A DNA stretch of 64,000 bases from Halobacillus campisalis (GTDB lineage Bacteria > Bacillota > Bacilli > Bacillales > Halobacillaceae): the NCBI RefSeq assembly GCF_030345335.1, contig NZ_JAPVRC010000011.1:26617-90616 (forward strand), written 5' to 3'. The translations under genes and the position numbers were made by a program. The notes beneath the pieces were generated by a model. It ran no database searches and had not been told where the DNA came from. It worked only from the letters and a program-made list of their open reading frames with translations. Shown in pieces: positions 53,914 through 62,984 of the stretch. Numbering within the stretch: the first letter of the stretch is position 1; each line of letters begins with the position of its first letter.

Positions 53914-53945
53914 AAAAAGCAGCAGATTTCTTCTGCTGCTTTTTT
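53914..53945. terminator. bidirectional terminator
   Basis: AAAAAGCAGCAGA and TCTGCTGCTTTTT with a 5-base loop. Confidence 0.85.
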
Positions 53946-53980
53946 GAGTGCTATTGCTGCTGGTGATACTACACCTCTAG

Positions 53981-54514
53981 TTAATTTACTCTTTTTTCTT
54001 CCCAAAGCCGTTTACGTTCTTCAAAACTCACATCTTTATGAACTTGATGAAGCATCCATATATAACCAAAAGTATCCATGAATATGGCATTCGATACGCC
54101 GTGGTCCGGTATTTCCGTTACTGGCTGTACCTCTGTACAACCTAAATCCATCGCTTTGCCATAGGTACCCTCAATGTCTGGGACCATGATGTTAAACCAA
54201 AGTGTTTTAGGATCATCAAGGGGTGGGGCGACTATACCAAAATTCAATATTAGTAACTGAGTAATGTACTAGAGTGCACCGTTAGCTGAAAAGAGGAAAG
54301 ACGCTCAGCATAAAAATTATAACTCATCCACAAAGTGGAATTCCGGGTTTTCATCCAGCATATGAAAGTGAACGCCGTAAAGGGTAAAGATTACTTCGTT
54401 TTTGCCTCGAGGAAAGTCTGAAACCTCAACTCGTTCGATCTCAAATATTTCTTCGTATAGCTCCAACGCTTTTAAGCTGTCTTTGACCACCATATCAATT
54501 TCTACGCCAACCAT
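53981..54514 (-). pseudogene. VOC-family gene split by a roughly 95-base insertion
   Basis: The N-terminal half (54514 down to 54317, VGVEIDMVVKDSLKALELY ... YGVHFHMLDENPEF) has AAAGGAGAG 9 bases before its ATG. The C-terminal half (54247 to 53981, GIVAPPLDDPKTLWFNIMVP ... FGYIWMLHQVHKDVSFEE) has no start of its own. Joined, they make one PhnB-like VOC protein of about 140 residues. Between them, 54246-54344 holds stops and is bounded by GAATT on both sides (54241-54245 and 54340-54344). I judge it an interrupted gene. Confidence 0.7.
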
Positions 54515-54523
54515 TATGAGCAC

Positions 54524-54750
54524 TCTCCTTTTGGGATGTATTTGATGTTCTTTGTCTTTCTATTTTCTCCATTTTTTTAATTAAAGTAGATGAGCTTAAT
54601 TCCTCCGTTACTTTGAATAATCCAACCACCACACGCGATAATCCCTCCACTATTACGAGTAATTCAACCAATCAAAAAATTACGAAACTTTTCCATAAGC
54701 GCAGCGTAGATAATGTAATGGAGTGTGAACGAGGAGAAGGAGAGGAAGCT
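54524..54750. other. intergenic between divergent VOC remnant and ABC operon
   Basis: No gene. An open frame from 54613 precedes the ATPase start but has low-complexity Asn/Thr content and no ribosome site. Confidence 0.4.
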
Positions 54751-55661
54751 ATGGAACGTGTGATTTCAGTGGAACATCTGACAAAGTCATTCGGCAGCAT
54801 TCAAGCGTTAAAAGGGATATCATTTCAGTCCATAAGGGAGAGATCTTTGGCATTATTGGTCCGAACGGGGCGGGAAAGACGACGACCCTTGAGATTCTTG
54901 AAGGGATTCAAAAGGCTGATGGCGGTGAAGTTGATGTGCTTGGGCTGAATCCGAGCCGCCAGTTGAAGCAGCTCAACCATCGCATCGGTGTTCAGTTTCA
55001 GGCCACGTCGATTCAGAAAAAAATGAAGGTGAAAGAAGCGCTTGATTTGTTTTCCTCTTTTTATGAAGGGCCATCGCAAAAAGATGAGTTGATTAAGATA
55101 CTCGGGTTAGAAGAAAAACTCAATTCTCATTTTAATGATGTATCAGGAGGGTGGAAGCAGCGTGTCACGCTTGCGCTGGCGACGCTTCATAAGCCGGAGC
55201 TTCTGTTTCTGGATGAGCCGAGTATGGGGCTTGATCCGCATGCGCGCCGCGAGATGTGGTCGATGATTCGAATGTTGAGGGAGCAGGGAAGTACGATTGT
55301 TATAACAACTCATTATATGGAAGAAGCAGAGAAGCTTTGTGACCGGGTAGCCATGATTTACGGCGGAGAATTGAAGGCAGTCGATACTCCAAAGGAACTG
55401 CTGAACAATAATGCCGCCCATTACTTAGGGTTCGAAAGCGAACAGCTGACTGAAGATGATCTGCTGATAGTAAACGGAGTGACCCGTGTGGAACAGGGGC
55501 ATCATACGTTTAAAGTATTCAGTGATGATTTACAAAAAACAGCCTATCATATATTTTCCCACTGCCACGAAAGAAACATCCCAATCCATAACTTCAAGTT
55601 TGAAAAAGGATCTCTGGATGATTTATTTGTCCAATACTTGAAAAAGGAGCATGCGGAATGA
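54751..55661 (+). pseudogene. ABC transporter ATPase with one-base deletion
   Basis: The chain starts MERVISVEHLTKSFGSIQA with GAGAGG upstream, then leaves frame near 54828: in the first frame the text becomes nonsense, while the other frame takes up VHKGEIFGIIGPNGAGKTT (Walker A), later LNSHFNDVSGGWKQRVTLAL (signature) and LLFLDEPSMGLDPHARREM (Walker B). A single missing base near TTTCAGTCC explains it. The full protein would have about 303 residues, of the DrrA/CcmA type multidrug or polymer exporter. The permease behind is intact. A sequencing error cannot be excluded. Confidence 0.8.
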
Positions 55662-56398
55662 ACGCTGTCATCAAACTGGCTCAATTAGAAACAAAAATGT
55701 TTTTCAGGGACCGCCTGAGCGTATTTTGGACGTTCCTGTTTCCGGTCGTTATGATCTGGCTATTTGGTTCGATGTTTGGGGACAATCCAATGGGAAACTT
55801 CACGTTTGCTGAACTGTTCGTACCTTCCTGGATTGGCGTCAATATCGTCACCACTTCCTTTTTTACGCTTGGAACCGTACTGGCAGGATACCGGGAAACA
55901 GGCGTGCTACGCAGATATCAGTCCACCCCGCTTGCTTCCTGGAAAATCCTTGCCGCACATACCGTGCAGGGGACGGTTATTTTTGCGATATCAGCCGTTC
56001 TTCTCATGGTTTTCGGGATGCTGATGTACGACTTACACATTCCAGAATACATCGGAAGCACGTTATTAGCGCTGCTTATCAGTATTTTAGCATTTTTCCC
56101 TTTTGCACTATTTATTACGTCGCTGGCAAAAAATACACAGTCAGCGGCAGCGATCAGCTCGCTTTTCCTGAATTTAATGCTGTTTTTATCCGGAGCGACC
56201 TTTCCGCTTGAGATGATGCCGACGGTTCTTCAGTACGTATCGAAAGTCCTGCCGCTCTACTATGTTATTGAACTGCTTCGAGGGACGTGGAATGCAGGCC
56301 CGATCACGGATTATGGTATGGAAGTCGGGATTTTGTTATCGATCGGTGTGGTTTCTGTTATTTTGGCTTCGCGTTTCTTCCGCTGGAGTGATAAATAG
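55658..56398 (+). CDS. ABC-2 type permease
   Basis: 246 residues with six spans. ABC-2 marks: FRDRLSVFWTFLFPVVMIW, GYRETGVLRRYQSTPLASW and LFLNLMLFLSGATFPLEMMP. It overlaps the ATPase stop by 4 bases and so is its partner. Such pairs export drugs, lipids or polymers. Intact, although the ATPase is frameshifted. Confidence 0.88.
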   Translation: MNAVIKLAQLETKMFFRDRLSVFWTFLFPVVMIWLFGSMFGDNPMGNFTFAELFVPSWIGVNIVTTSFFTLGTVLAGYRETGVLRRYQSTPLASWKILAAHTVQGTVIFAISAVLLMVFGMLMYDLHIPEYIGSTLLALLISILAFFPFALFITSLAKNTQSAAAISSLFLNLMLFLSGATFPLEMMPTVLQYVSKVLPLYYVIELLRGTWNAGPITDYGMEVGILLSIGVVSVILASRFFRWSDK

Positions 56399-56517
56399 GA
56401 TAATGGATTCTCTGAAAATCATGGCAATAAAAAAAGAGGGTATTTCCTCCTTGTTTCACCTACATTAGGCAGAGCTCTTGACCTTTGCTTTAACATTTAA
56501 AAAAGGATGAGTACAGG

Positions 56518-57051
56518 TCATCTGTCTGATCGAAGTCTAGAGTAGATATTGAGATCTATAAATCTGTCCCTGGACTTCTGCGATTGTCGTAACGTTCCTT
56601 CAAGAGTAAAATTCAATCTTTGCAAAACTTTAATGGAGTTCATATTTTGAGGTTCAACTTTAGCTTCTACTCTGTTCAACCCTAACGTTGTAAATGCTTG
56701 ATACAGCAAAGCGGAGACAGCTTCCGTTGCATATCCTCTGCCCCAGGATGCTTTGGCTAAGTCGTATCCAATTTTAGTCGCTGCATTTACATAATCCAAT
56801 GAGCTGTAACCACAAGAGCCGATAATTCGACTGGATTTTAATTCAACGATGGCATAACGAATCGCATAATGTGCTTTTTTCAGTTGATTCATATAGATGA
56901 TCATATCCTTAACCTGGTTTTCATTAGTAAAGGATTGGATATTCATATACTTGGAGATGTCGGGGTCAGACCAAATAGGAAACAAGCTGGATGAATCAGA
57001 TGGAGTCATGCTTCTTATATATAATCGGCTGGTGTAAAATTCTTTAATCAA
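56518..57051 (-). CDS. RimJ-type GNAT acetyltransferase
   Basis: 177 residues, TTG start with GGGAGG 8 bases upstream. TSRLYIRSMTPSDSSSLFPIW at the front and IGYDLAKASWGRGYATEAVS and NRVEAKVEPQNMNSIKVLQRLNF are typical of ribosomal-protein N-acetyltransferases (RimJ/RimL type). Acceptor not known. Single gene. Confidence 0.85.
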   Translation of the reverse strand: MIKEFYTSRLYIRSMTPSDSSSLFPIWSDPDISKYMNIQSFTNENQVKDMIIYMNQLKKAHYAIRYAIVELKSSRIIGSCGYSSLDYVNAATKIGYDLAKASWGRGYATEAVSALLYQAFTTLGLNRVEAKVEPQNMNSIKVLQRLNFTLEGTLRQSQKSRDRFIDLNIYSRLRSDR

Positions 57052-57307
57052 TAGGTTTACCTCCCGTTATGATCTGGGGAAAGGTTCAAACTCTGGATTA
57101 TGTGCATTGTTCAATTTTTTATAAAGGTAGTTTACCTTTAGCATATGAGCCAGAAGTCTTTTTTAGCAATGGATGGAAACTTATCATTAGAAATATAATA
57201 CATCCACTAATTAGCGCAAGTCCTCCAACACTTCGTCTAATTCAACATCCCTCTGCCATCCAGCATAGTCCAAAGTAGATTTATTAAAAGACTCAGGAGG
57301 AGAGATT

Positions 57308-57792
57308 ATGGTTTATTTACAAAAAGTTCGAGCAGAAGAAGCAGCTGAATTGCATAATATTATGCAATTTTACATTTATGAATTTAGTAAGTATGTGCAA
57401 GATATAAAGTTAGAAGCCAATGGATCTTACAAAGCTTTTGATTTAGAAAAGTATTGGAGTGAAAATCAATTCCATGCTTACTTTATTAAGTTAGGTGATG
57501 AATTGATTGGGTTTGCTCTTGTGGAAAGCGCTGCAAAGTCAACTCCCAATACAATTGAAGAGTTCTTTATAATAACTAAATATAAGGGAAGGGGTTATGG
57601 AAAAGAGGCTGCGAAGAAGTTGTTTTCCATGTTTCCTGGAGAGTGGGAAATATCCCAACTGGAAAATAATAACCCTGCACATTCTTTTGGAAAGGATTAA
57701 TCCATGAAGTAACTGATGGTAACTTCATAGAGGATTTGGAAGACGGTGTCTTTGTCCAGAAGTTTAATTTTTCAAATCATGACAATAAATGA
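57308..57792 (+). pseudogene. GNAT acetyltransferase with frameshift near the C-terminus
   Basis: 130 residues are read from ATG 57308 (AGGAGGAGAG upstream): motif A is FFIITKYKGRGYGKEAAKKL. After ENNNPAHSF the frame runs into GKD and a stop. Moving one base, the text goes on with FWKGLIHEVTDGNFIEDLED, then GVFVQKF to TGA at 57790-57792, which is the normal end of such proteins. One base has therefore been lost near 57685. The core CoA site is kept, so partial activity cannot be excluded. Confidence 0.78.
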
Positions 57793-57873
57793 GTATTTTA
57801 TTCATCGAAGTTATTTGAATTTTACAAATTGTATGGTAACATCTCAAATTACAAACTGAAGGAGGGATTATAT

Positions 57874-58212
57874 ATGATTAACTATAATAATCGTCAATCT
57901 GTATCAATCGAAAATACGGACAGTGGTGAGGTTTCTTCCAAAACATATTTTCACTACTATCAAGATGGGAATATCCTTTATGCAGATTACTCGGGCGGAG
58001 AGGTAGTGAAAGGGAAGTTAGTAGGAATAGTAAAAGATAATGATACCTTAGAGTTCCGCTACAATCATGTGAATACATCCAATGAAATCAGAGGAGGGAA
58101 GTGCACATCTGTTCCACACGTAAACGCTGAAGGTAAAATAGAGCTTCACGAAGAATGGCAGTGGCTGGATAAAGATCAAACCAAAGGAAAATCCATAGTC
58201 AGGGAAGTTTAA
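57874..58212 (+). CDS. small protein, family often labelled n-acetylglutamate synthase
   Basis: 112 residues from ATG 57874 with GGAGGG about 9 bases upstream. Beta-rich, with VSIENTDSGEVSSKTYFHYY, YSGGEVVKGKLVGIV, LEFRYNHVNTSNEIRGG and EEWQWLDKDQTKG. I recognise it as a common Bacillus small protein whose usual label is not backed by experiment; it does not look like an acetyltransferase. Function unknown. Confidence 0.75.
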   Translation: MINYNNRQSVSIENTDSGEVSSKTYFHYYQDGNILYADYSGGEVVKGKLVGIVKDNDTLEFRYNHVNTSNEIRGGKCTSVPHVNAEGKIELHEEWQWLDKDQTKGKSIVREV

Positions 58213-58345
58213 ATTACATATATCGTTTCGCTCCTCTTTCGTCATTTTTTAAAATGCCCATGAGAAATGGTATTATGGCGGCAGGCCTATACTTAACTGT
58301 ATGGACATGCGTACTCAAACGATAGAGGAAGGAGTGGCTGACAAA

Positions 58346-58543
58346 TTGGTAGTATCCGGTGAAATTCACTATAAACATCATAGTATTGATTTTGAAGTTA
58401 AATATAATCATGAGGATATTTCAGAAGGCGACATAAAAAGTGAAGAAGCAAAGCATGGTCTTATTCATGCCATCAATCGCAAGTTCCGTGTAAAATATCC
58501 ATTGTCCAGTACAATTGAAAAGGTGCGTGTGAGAAGTTTTTAA
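58346..58543 (+). CDS. small protein of unknown function
   Basis: 65 residues if started at TTG 58346, with AAGGAG 11 bases upstream; an ATG at 58301 has no site. The chain (VVSGEIHYKHHSIDFEVKYN ... INRKFRVKYPLS) is soluble and mixed. No family recognised; it is followed at once by a strong terminator, which supports it being real. Confidence 0.45.
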   Translation: MVVSGEIHYKHHSIDFEVKYNHEDISEGDIKSEEAKHGLIHAINRKFRVKYPLSSTIEKVRVRSF

Positions 58544-58557
58544 CACTCGCTCGCTGC

Positions 58558-58614
58558 AAATCACGCTAAGGGATAGATAATTTATCATCTATTCTTTAGC
58601 GTGATTTTTTTCTG
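58558..58614 (+). terminator. strong terminator
   Basis: AAATCACGCTAA pairs with TTAGCGTGATTT; the stem is extended inward by GATAGATAA/TCATCTATT, and seven T follow. Confidence 0.85.
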
Positions 58615-58707
58615 AGAACTGTTTGTGTTTTAAGGGGACTACTTTAAACGGGAAATTTAAACGTTTTTAATGTAAAAGTTATAACTTCTATTACTTATAT
58701 GGCGGGT

Positions 58708-58767
58708 TATCTCGAAACTGAGTCTTAAAGATAAGGGCAGGTTAGTTGAAGACTTGAATTCGAGATA
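58708..58767. repeat. repeat A palindrome, best copy
   Basis: Left arm TATCTCGAAACTGAGTCTT, centre with GGGCAGGTTAGTTG, right arm AAGACTTGAATTCGAGATA. The centre is the same as at 22134-22193 and 26348-26409. Confidence 0.82.
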
Positions 58768-58815
58768 AAAGGTATTCTAATGATTTTCTAATAAGCAAAA
58801 AAGTTGATAAGAGAA

Positions 58816-58844
58816 TGTAGAACTAGATTTTATTTTGGTATAAT
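58816..58844 (+). promoter_or_regulatory. extended -10 promoter of the MBL operon
   Basis: TTTTGGTATAAT gives a TGN-TATAAT extended -10 at 58836-58844, with only a weak -35 (TGTAGA) 17 bases before. The MBL start is 72 bases downstream. Confidence 0.5.
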
Positions 58845-58915
58845 CAGACACACAACATTTATCTATAATATGGAATTTGTGGTAGAATAATGGGTAATAA
58901 TACAGGGGGGATAAT

Positions 58916-59884
58916 ATGTTAAAAATACACTTTTTGAATGTTGGACACGGTGATTGCACATTATTAGAGTTTGAAAGTGGTCGCAATACATTGATTGACA
59001 TCAACAACTCTAGGGTTATAGATGACGAAACCGAGAAAGAGTTATTATCAACCTCTGATACATATTATTTACTTAAGGCTAGAGGCTATGAGGGTATTGA
59101 GCTATTGGAAAAAAGTGTTGCTGACTTTGTTGCACCTGTAGATCCTGTAGATTATATAAATGATAACTTAGGTCATCCAGCTAGTGTTTTCCGGTTCATT
59201 CTAACTCATCCTGACATGGATCACATGAGTGGTTTATATAAATTAAAAGATGAAGGAAAAAATATTATTAATTTCTGGGATGCAGATAACAAAAAGGAAG
59301 TCAAAGAAAGTGAAGTTCCTAGTAAATTTGACTATAGAGATTGGCAAACTTACCAGGAAATCAGAAAATCAACAGAAGATCCAAAAGTACTTAATATACT
59401 AAAAGGAGAGCAAAGAGATTATTTTGCAGCAGATAATATAAACGTCCTATCTCCTACAAAAGAAATAATTAAAGAAGCTAATGAAGATTGTAACTGGAAT
59501 TTGCTTTCATACGTGTTACTAATTGAGTATGCTGGTCACAAAATTGTTTTAGGAGGAGATGCGGATACACAAGTTTGGGATGAACTTGCTGAAACAGATG
59601 AAGAACTTTTAAAAGATGTATCTATTTTAAAAGCTCCGCACCACGGAAGAAACTCTGGCTATAGTCAAAAAGCAGTTAGCCAAATGACCCCGGATTGGAC
59701 CATTTGTTCAGTTGGGAAGAAACCTGCACAGGACTCTTCTAATAAATATAGGAATTATACTAACAAAAAAGTCCTCTCTACGAGGTTTAGAGGAAACATA
59801 GTTGCTGAGATATCTAGTAATGGAGATCTGAAAATGTATTGTGAAGATAACTATAATGAGGATGATGAGCTGTACCCTTTATAG
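58916..59884 (+). CDS. ComEC-type metallo-beta-lactamase-fold hydrolase
   Basis: 322 residues. N-terminal FLNVGHGDCTLLEFESGRNTLID is the start of the stand-alone MBL proteins related to the ComEC/Rec2 domain. Metal sites: LTHPDMDHMSG, IVLGGDAD and ILKAPHHGRNSG; C-terminal WTICSVGKKP as in that group. These domains are nucleases or phosphodiesterases in relatives. A long insertion (residues about 30-95) sits between the first strand and the metal motif. GGGGGG precedes the ATG. First of a putative pair or triplet with membrane proteins; possible conflict or defence role is inference. Confidence 0.85.
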   Translation: MLKIHFLNVGHGDCTLLEFESGRNTLIDINNSRVIDDETEKELLSTSDTYYLLKARGYEGIELLEKSVADFVAPVDPVDYINDNLGHPASVFRFILTHPDMDHMSGLYKLKDEGKNIINFWDADNKKEVKESEVPSKFDYRDWQTYQEIRKSTEDPKVLNILKGEQRDYFAADNINVLSPTKEIIKEANEDCNWNLLSYVLLIEYAGHKIVLGGDADTQVWDELAETDEELLKDVSILKAPHHGRNSGYSQKAVSQMTPDWTICSVGKKPAQDSSNKYRNYTNKKVLSTRFRGNIVAEISSNGDLKMYCEDNYNEDDELYPL

Positions 59885-59929
59885 ATAGTTAATGCCGTTA
59901 GAATATTAGTTGAAAATGAGGAGAAGTAA

Positions 59930-60526
59930 ATGACCAATATTAAAAATTATAATATATCATTAATCTCTTTTGTATTTGTAAACCTAGCATTATTAGGGTT
60001 AGATAGTTACTTGTCAATTATTTACGATAATATGAAACCTGAACTATTATTAAAGTCACTTCCTATTCCGTCGATAGTTACTCTACTAACTTTAGTGTTG
60101 AATGGAATTATTCCTAGTGATTATAAATATAAATTAGTCTTTTGGAGATGGTCTAACCCCTTACCTGGTTCTAGATTGAAGAAAATTATTAATAAGGATC
60201 ATAGGGTATCCATTGATCAAATTTCACTAAAATTCGGGGATATTCCAGATGAACCTAAGCAGCAGAACATGTACTGGTATCAGAAAATTTTCAAACCCAA
60301 TCAAGAATCTGAGAAAATACTAGACGTCCATAAAAAATTCCTGTTGACGAGAGATATTACGGCTATTTCTTTTATGATATTTATAATATCAATAGTTAAC
60401 GCAATAATTTTCAATGGTACTTTTATCCATATTGTCATTGTATTAGTGGAATATATAACCTTTAGCTTAGTTTCATCAAATTATGGAAGAAGGTTTGTAG
60501 CTACTACTATTGCTGAAGCAGTATAA
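59930..60526 (+). CDS. membrane protein partner of the MBL hydrolase, unknown family
   Basis: 198 residues with GAGGAG before the ATG. Two spans at the N-terminus (ISLISFVFVNLALLGLDSYL, IVTLLTLVLNGII), a cytoplasmic middle (residues about 65-135, with KLVFWRWSNPLPGSRLKKII), and two spans at the end (ITAISFMIFIISIVNAI, IVIVLVEYITFSLV). I do not recognise a named family. It follows the MBL gene by 45 bases in what looks like one transcript. Small multi-span proteins next to nuclease-like enzymes are common in phage-defence islands. Confidence 0.7.
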   Translation: MTNIKNYNISLISFVFVNLALLGLDSYLSIIYDNMKPELLLKSLPIPSIVTLLTLVLNGIIPSDYKYKLVFWRWSNPLPGSRLKKIINKDHRVSIDQISLKFGDIPDEPKQQNMYWYQKIFKPNQESEKILDVHKKFLLTRDITAISFMIFIISIVNAIIFNGTFIHIVIVLVEYITFSLVSSNYGRRFVATTIAEAV

Positions 60527-60563
60527 ATGCGGGAATGTTTTTAAAATCAAGTATTCCTCAAAT

Positions 60564-60598
60564 GGGGCAAATCTGAAACAAAGAGATTTGCTCCTTTT
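60564..60598 (+). terminator. terminator after the MBL/membrane pair
   Basis: GGGGCAAATCT pairs with AGATTTGCTCC (one G-U) and TTTT follows. The same GGGGCAA...GAAACAAAG block occurs at 63793-63828. Confidence 0.75.
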
Positions 60599-60775
60599 AC
60601 TTATTTCTATGTGCAGAATTATTGAAGAAACAGTTTCGAGATAAATACGTATATAAATTATGGGAAAAAATGTTTTTTTATGTAGAATCTAAAGAATTAG
60701 GGAACTACCATTTGAAGGAAGAAAAATTTAACTTACAATTTCATAAAGAAGATGAATGATAATGGAGTGAGAATA

Positions 60776-61291
60776 ATGGAAGTACTATCAATCATATTAT
60801 CTAGTTCCTTGGTTAGTGGGATTATAACTACACTTATTATTCAGATTAACAATCATCGCATAAATAAAAGAAATAACTATCATAACAAAAAACTACAAGT
60901 AGATAATTTTTTTAGAAATATAAGTAATGAGGAATTATTAAAATTACTAAATGATTGGCACGATATTGTATACAGAAGGGAAGGTGAAGAATTAAAGATT
61001 GATGATAAAACATTACTAAGACGAACATTTTTTTATGGTTCTGCTGAAACAATAAGGAGATTAAGCCTTTATCAATCGCATATGTATAATTCTAAGCCTG
61101 AAGATCAGGGAGATATCGAGGGAAGTGCTCGTGGAGGAGTCCTAATAACAGGAGTTATAGTATCTTTAAAAAAGGATTTTTCCGACGAGAATATACCTAT
61201 TGAATATCTAATGAAAACTTATTTACCGTGGTATGATGAAGAATTTGATAAAGAGGTAAAAAGACAAATAAAATTCTTCAATTATGATTAA
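60776..61291 (+). CDS. membrane-anchored protein of unknown function
   Basis: 171 residues from ATG 60776 with GGAGTGAG upstream. One N-terminal span (VLSIILSSSLVSGIITTLII) followed by a basic stretch (NNHRINKRNNYHNKK) and about 130 soluble residues (NEELLKLLNDWHDIVYRRE, RRTFFYGSAETIRRLSLY, MKTYLPWYDEEFDKEVKRQ). No named family. It has the look of membrane-tethered proteins near defence genes. A terminator separates it from the MBL pair, so shared function is only suggested by nearness. Confidence 0.65.
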   Translation: MEVLSIILSSSLVSGIITTLIIQINNHRINKRNNYHNKKLQVDNFFRNISNEELLKLLNDWHDIVYRREGEELKIDDKTLLRRTFFYGSAETIRRLSLYQSHMYNSKPEDQGDIEGSARGGVLITGVIVSLKKDFSDENIPIEYLMKTYLPWYDEEFDKEVKRQIKFFNYD

Positions 61292-61313
61292 AGCGATACA
61301 CGCTGATGTGAAG

Positions 61314-61443
61314 TTATCTTGATTTTGAGTCTTCCATAAGCTGAGGCTATTCTTCAATATGAACAATAGAATAGTGATTTATTTCATTGTAGTTATGTAA
61401 GTGTTTTTGATTACCTTGAAATCGAATCTTCCTGTAAACGGGG
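61314..61443. repeat. two repeat A half elements
   Basis: TTATCTTGATTTTGAGTCTT at 61314 and TACCTTGAAATCGAATCTTC at 61410 followed by GTAAACGGGGC. AGCAGGTTAGTT also appears at about 61483. The gap to 61546 has no gene. Confidence 0.5.
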
Positions 61444-61546
61444 CTAATGTTGAACAATGGTTGGTTCCCTTTTATAACGTAGCAGGTTAGTTAAAGTAGG
61501 TCAGAGTCCTGGAGTAAAATTTAGAACACCACTGGGGAGATATTAA

Positions 61547-62800
61547 ATGATTAAAGGAATATATGAATTTATTAGTGAAGCACAGTTAAAAAAGTATGCA
61601 GAGCTTGCTGTACGAGCTGGTGTGAATCTGCAAAAAAATCAATTATTGGTTATTCATAGTGATATACAACATGCTACGTTTGCCCGTTTAATCCAGACAG
61701 TAGCCTACGAGGCAGGAGCTTCAAATGTATTTATAGATTGGACAGATGAACAGTCCACTAAAGAATTTTACTTAAATGCAGCAGATCGTGTTATCGATCA
61801 ATTTCCTGATTGGCAGGCTGCCCGCTTTAAGGAGTGGGACGATGCAGGTGCTGCTTACATACATATTATTAGTGAAAACTTAGATGTCTTTAAAGAAGTT
61901 TCCCCAGAACGGTTCAGTCGCTTTCAAAAGGCCTCTCGCACCAAGTTGGAAAGTTATTATGCAAAGATTATGTCCCACGAGATACGCTGGTGTCTTCTAG
62001 CCGTCCCGTCCTTCGCATGGGCCACGAAAGTATTTCCGCACGTAAGTGAAGAAGAAGCCGTGCAATCGTTATGGCAAGCCATTTTACGTGGAGCGCGAGC
62101 AGATGGAACAAATCCTATCAAAAACTGGGAAAATCACGACCGCGCCTTCGAATCCCGGAAAACGTTTCTAAACGATTTCCAGTTTGACACCCTGCATTTT
62201 ACCAATAGTCGAGGAACGGATTTAGTCATCGATATGCCTAACAATCACATCTTTATTGGTGGGGGTGTCAGAGATAAAAATGGAATAACTTTCTTTCCGA
62301 ACATTCCTACGGAAGAAATATTTACTGCTCCCCATAAACATAAGGTGAATGGAAAATTGGTAGGTACTAAACCTCTTATCTATGGGGGAAGTGTCGTCGA
62401 TGAATTTTATCTGATTTTTAAAGATGGCCGGATTACCGACTATTATGCCGCAAAGGGACAGGAAGTGTTACAAAATCTCATCGAAACAGATGAAGGTTCA
62501 CATTATCTAGGTGAAATTGCCTTGGTCTCTAATAATTCTCCTCTTGCTCAGGCAGATACTCTTTTTTACAATACCTTGTTTGATGAGAATACGTCCTGTC
62601 ATATTGGAATCGGAAATGCATCTCCTTCCAATATTCAAAATGGTGTTCACCAATCTGAGGAAGAGTTGAAGGCAGAGGGGTTGAATACTTCCCTTTTATC
62701 AGTCAATGTGACCTTTGGGACTGAAGATATGAAAGTAGTGGGCATTAAAGAAGGTGGAACGGAAGTCTTGCTAATGAAGGATGGGGATTTCCAATTCTAA
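61547..62800 (+). CDS. M29-family (AmpS/PepS-type) metal aminopeptidase
   Basis: 417 residues. YAELAVRAGVNLQKNQLLVI at the N-terminus, WCLLAVPSFAWATKVFP and RGTDLVIDMPNNHIFIGGG in the middle, and NIPTEEIFTAPHKHKVNG, GSHYLGEIALVSNNSPL (metal Glu), FDENTSCHIGIGNA and a late VNVTFGTEDM are the family's active-site sequence. A cytosolic dimeric cobalt/zinc aminopeptidase. Slightly longer than the usual 410 residues. GGGGAGA precedes the ATG. Confidence 0.93.
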   Translation: MIKGIYEFISEAQLKKYAELAVRAGVNLQKNQLLVIHSDIQHATFARLIQTVAYEAGASNVFIDWTDEQSTKEFYLNAADRVIDQFPDWQAARFKEWDDAGAAYIHIISENLDVFKEVSPERFSRFQKASRTKLESYYAKIMSHEIRWCLLAVPSFAWATKVFPHVSEEEAVQSLWQAILRGARADGTNPIKNWENHDRAFESRKTFLNDFQFDTLHFTNSRGTDLVIDMPNNHIFIGGGVRDKNGITFFPNIPTEEIFTAPHKHKVNGKLVGTKPLIYGGSVVDEFYLIFKDGRITDYYAAKGQEVLQNLIETDEGSHYLGEIALVSNNSPLAQADTLFYNTLFDENTSCHIGIGNASPSNIQNGVHQSEEELKAEGLNTSLLSVNVTFGTEDMKVVGIKEGGTEVLLMKDGDFQF

Positions 62801-62839
62801 ATCGTCTACAACTTAAAAATAGAGAAAACAAATAACTGA

Positions 62840-62878
62840 TATACCTCGACTTCGAGTGTTCCCGTAACGGGGGCAATT
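62840..62878. repeat. repeat A half element
   Basis: ATACCTCGACTTCGAGTGTT then CCCGTAACGGGGGCAATT. Nothing else between 62801 and 62984. Confidence 0.5.
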
Positions 62879-62984
62879 ACTTAAAAGATACTCGCCCTTA
62901 TACATTAGAATCATGAATGTACCTTTCTAACTGACGGATCAGAATAGTTAAAGAAGAATAAAGAAAGTTAAAGGAGTTTTATTT

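Noticed and set aside
54613..54750. N-terminal extension of the ABC ATPase
   Set aside because: Asn/Thr-rich filler without ribosome site; the ATG at 54751 fits the family start.
54820..54840. Programmed frameshift in the ABC ATPase
   Set aside because: No slippery heptamer or downstream pseudoknot apparent; ABC ATPases of this class do not use one.
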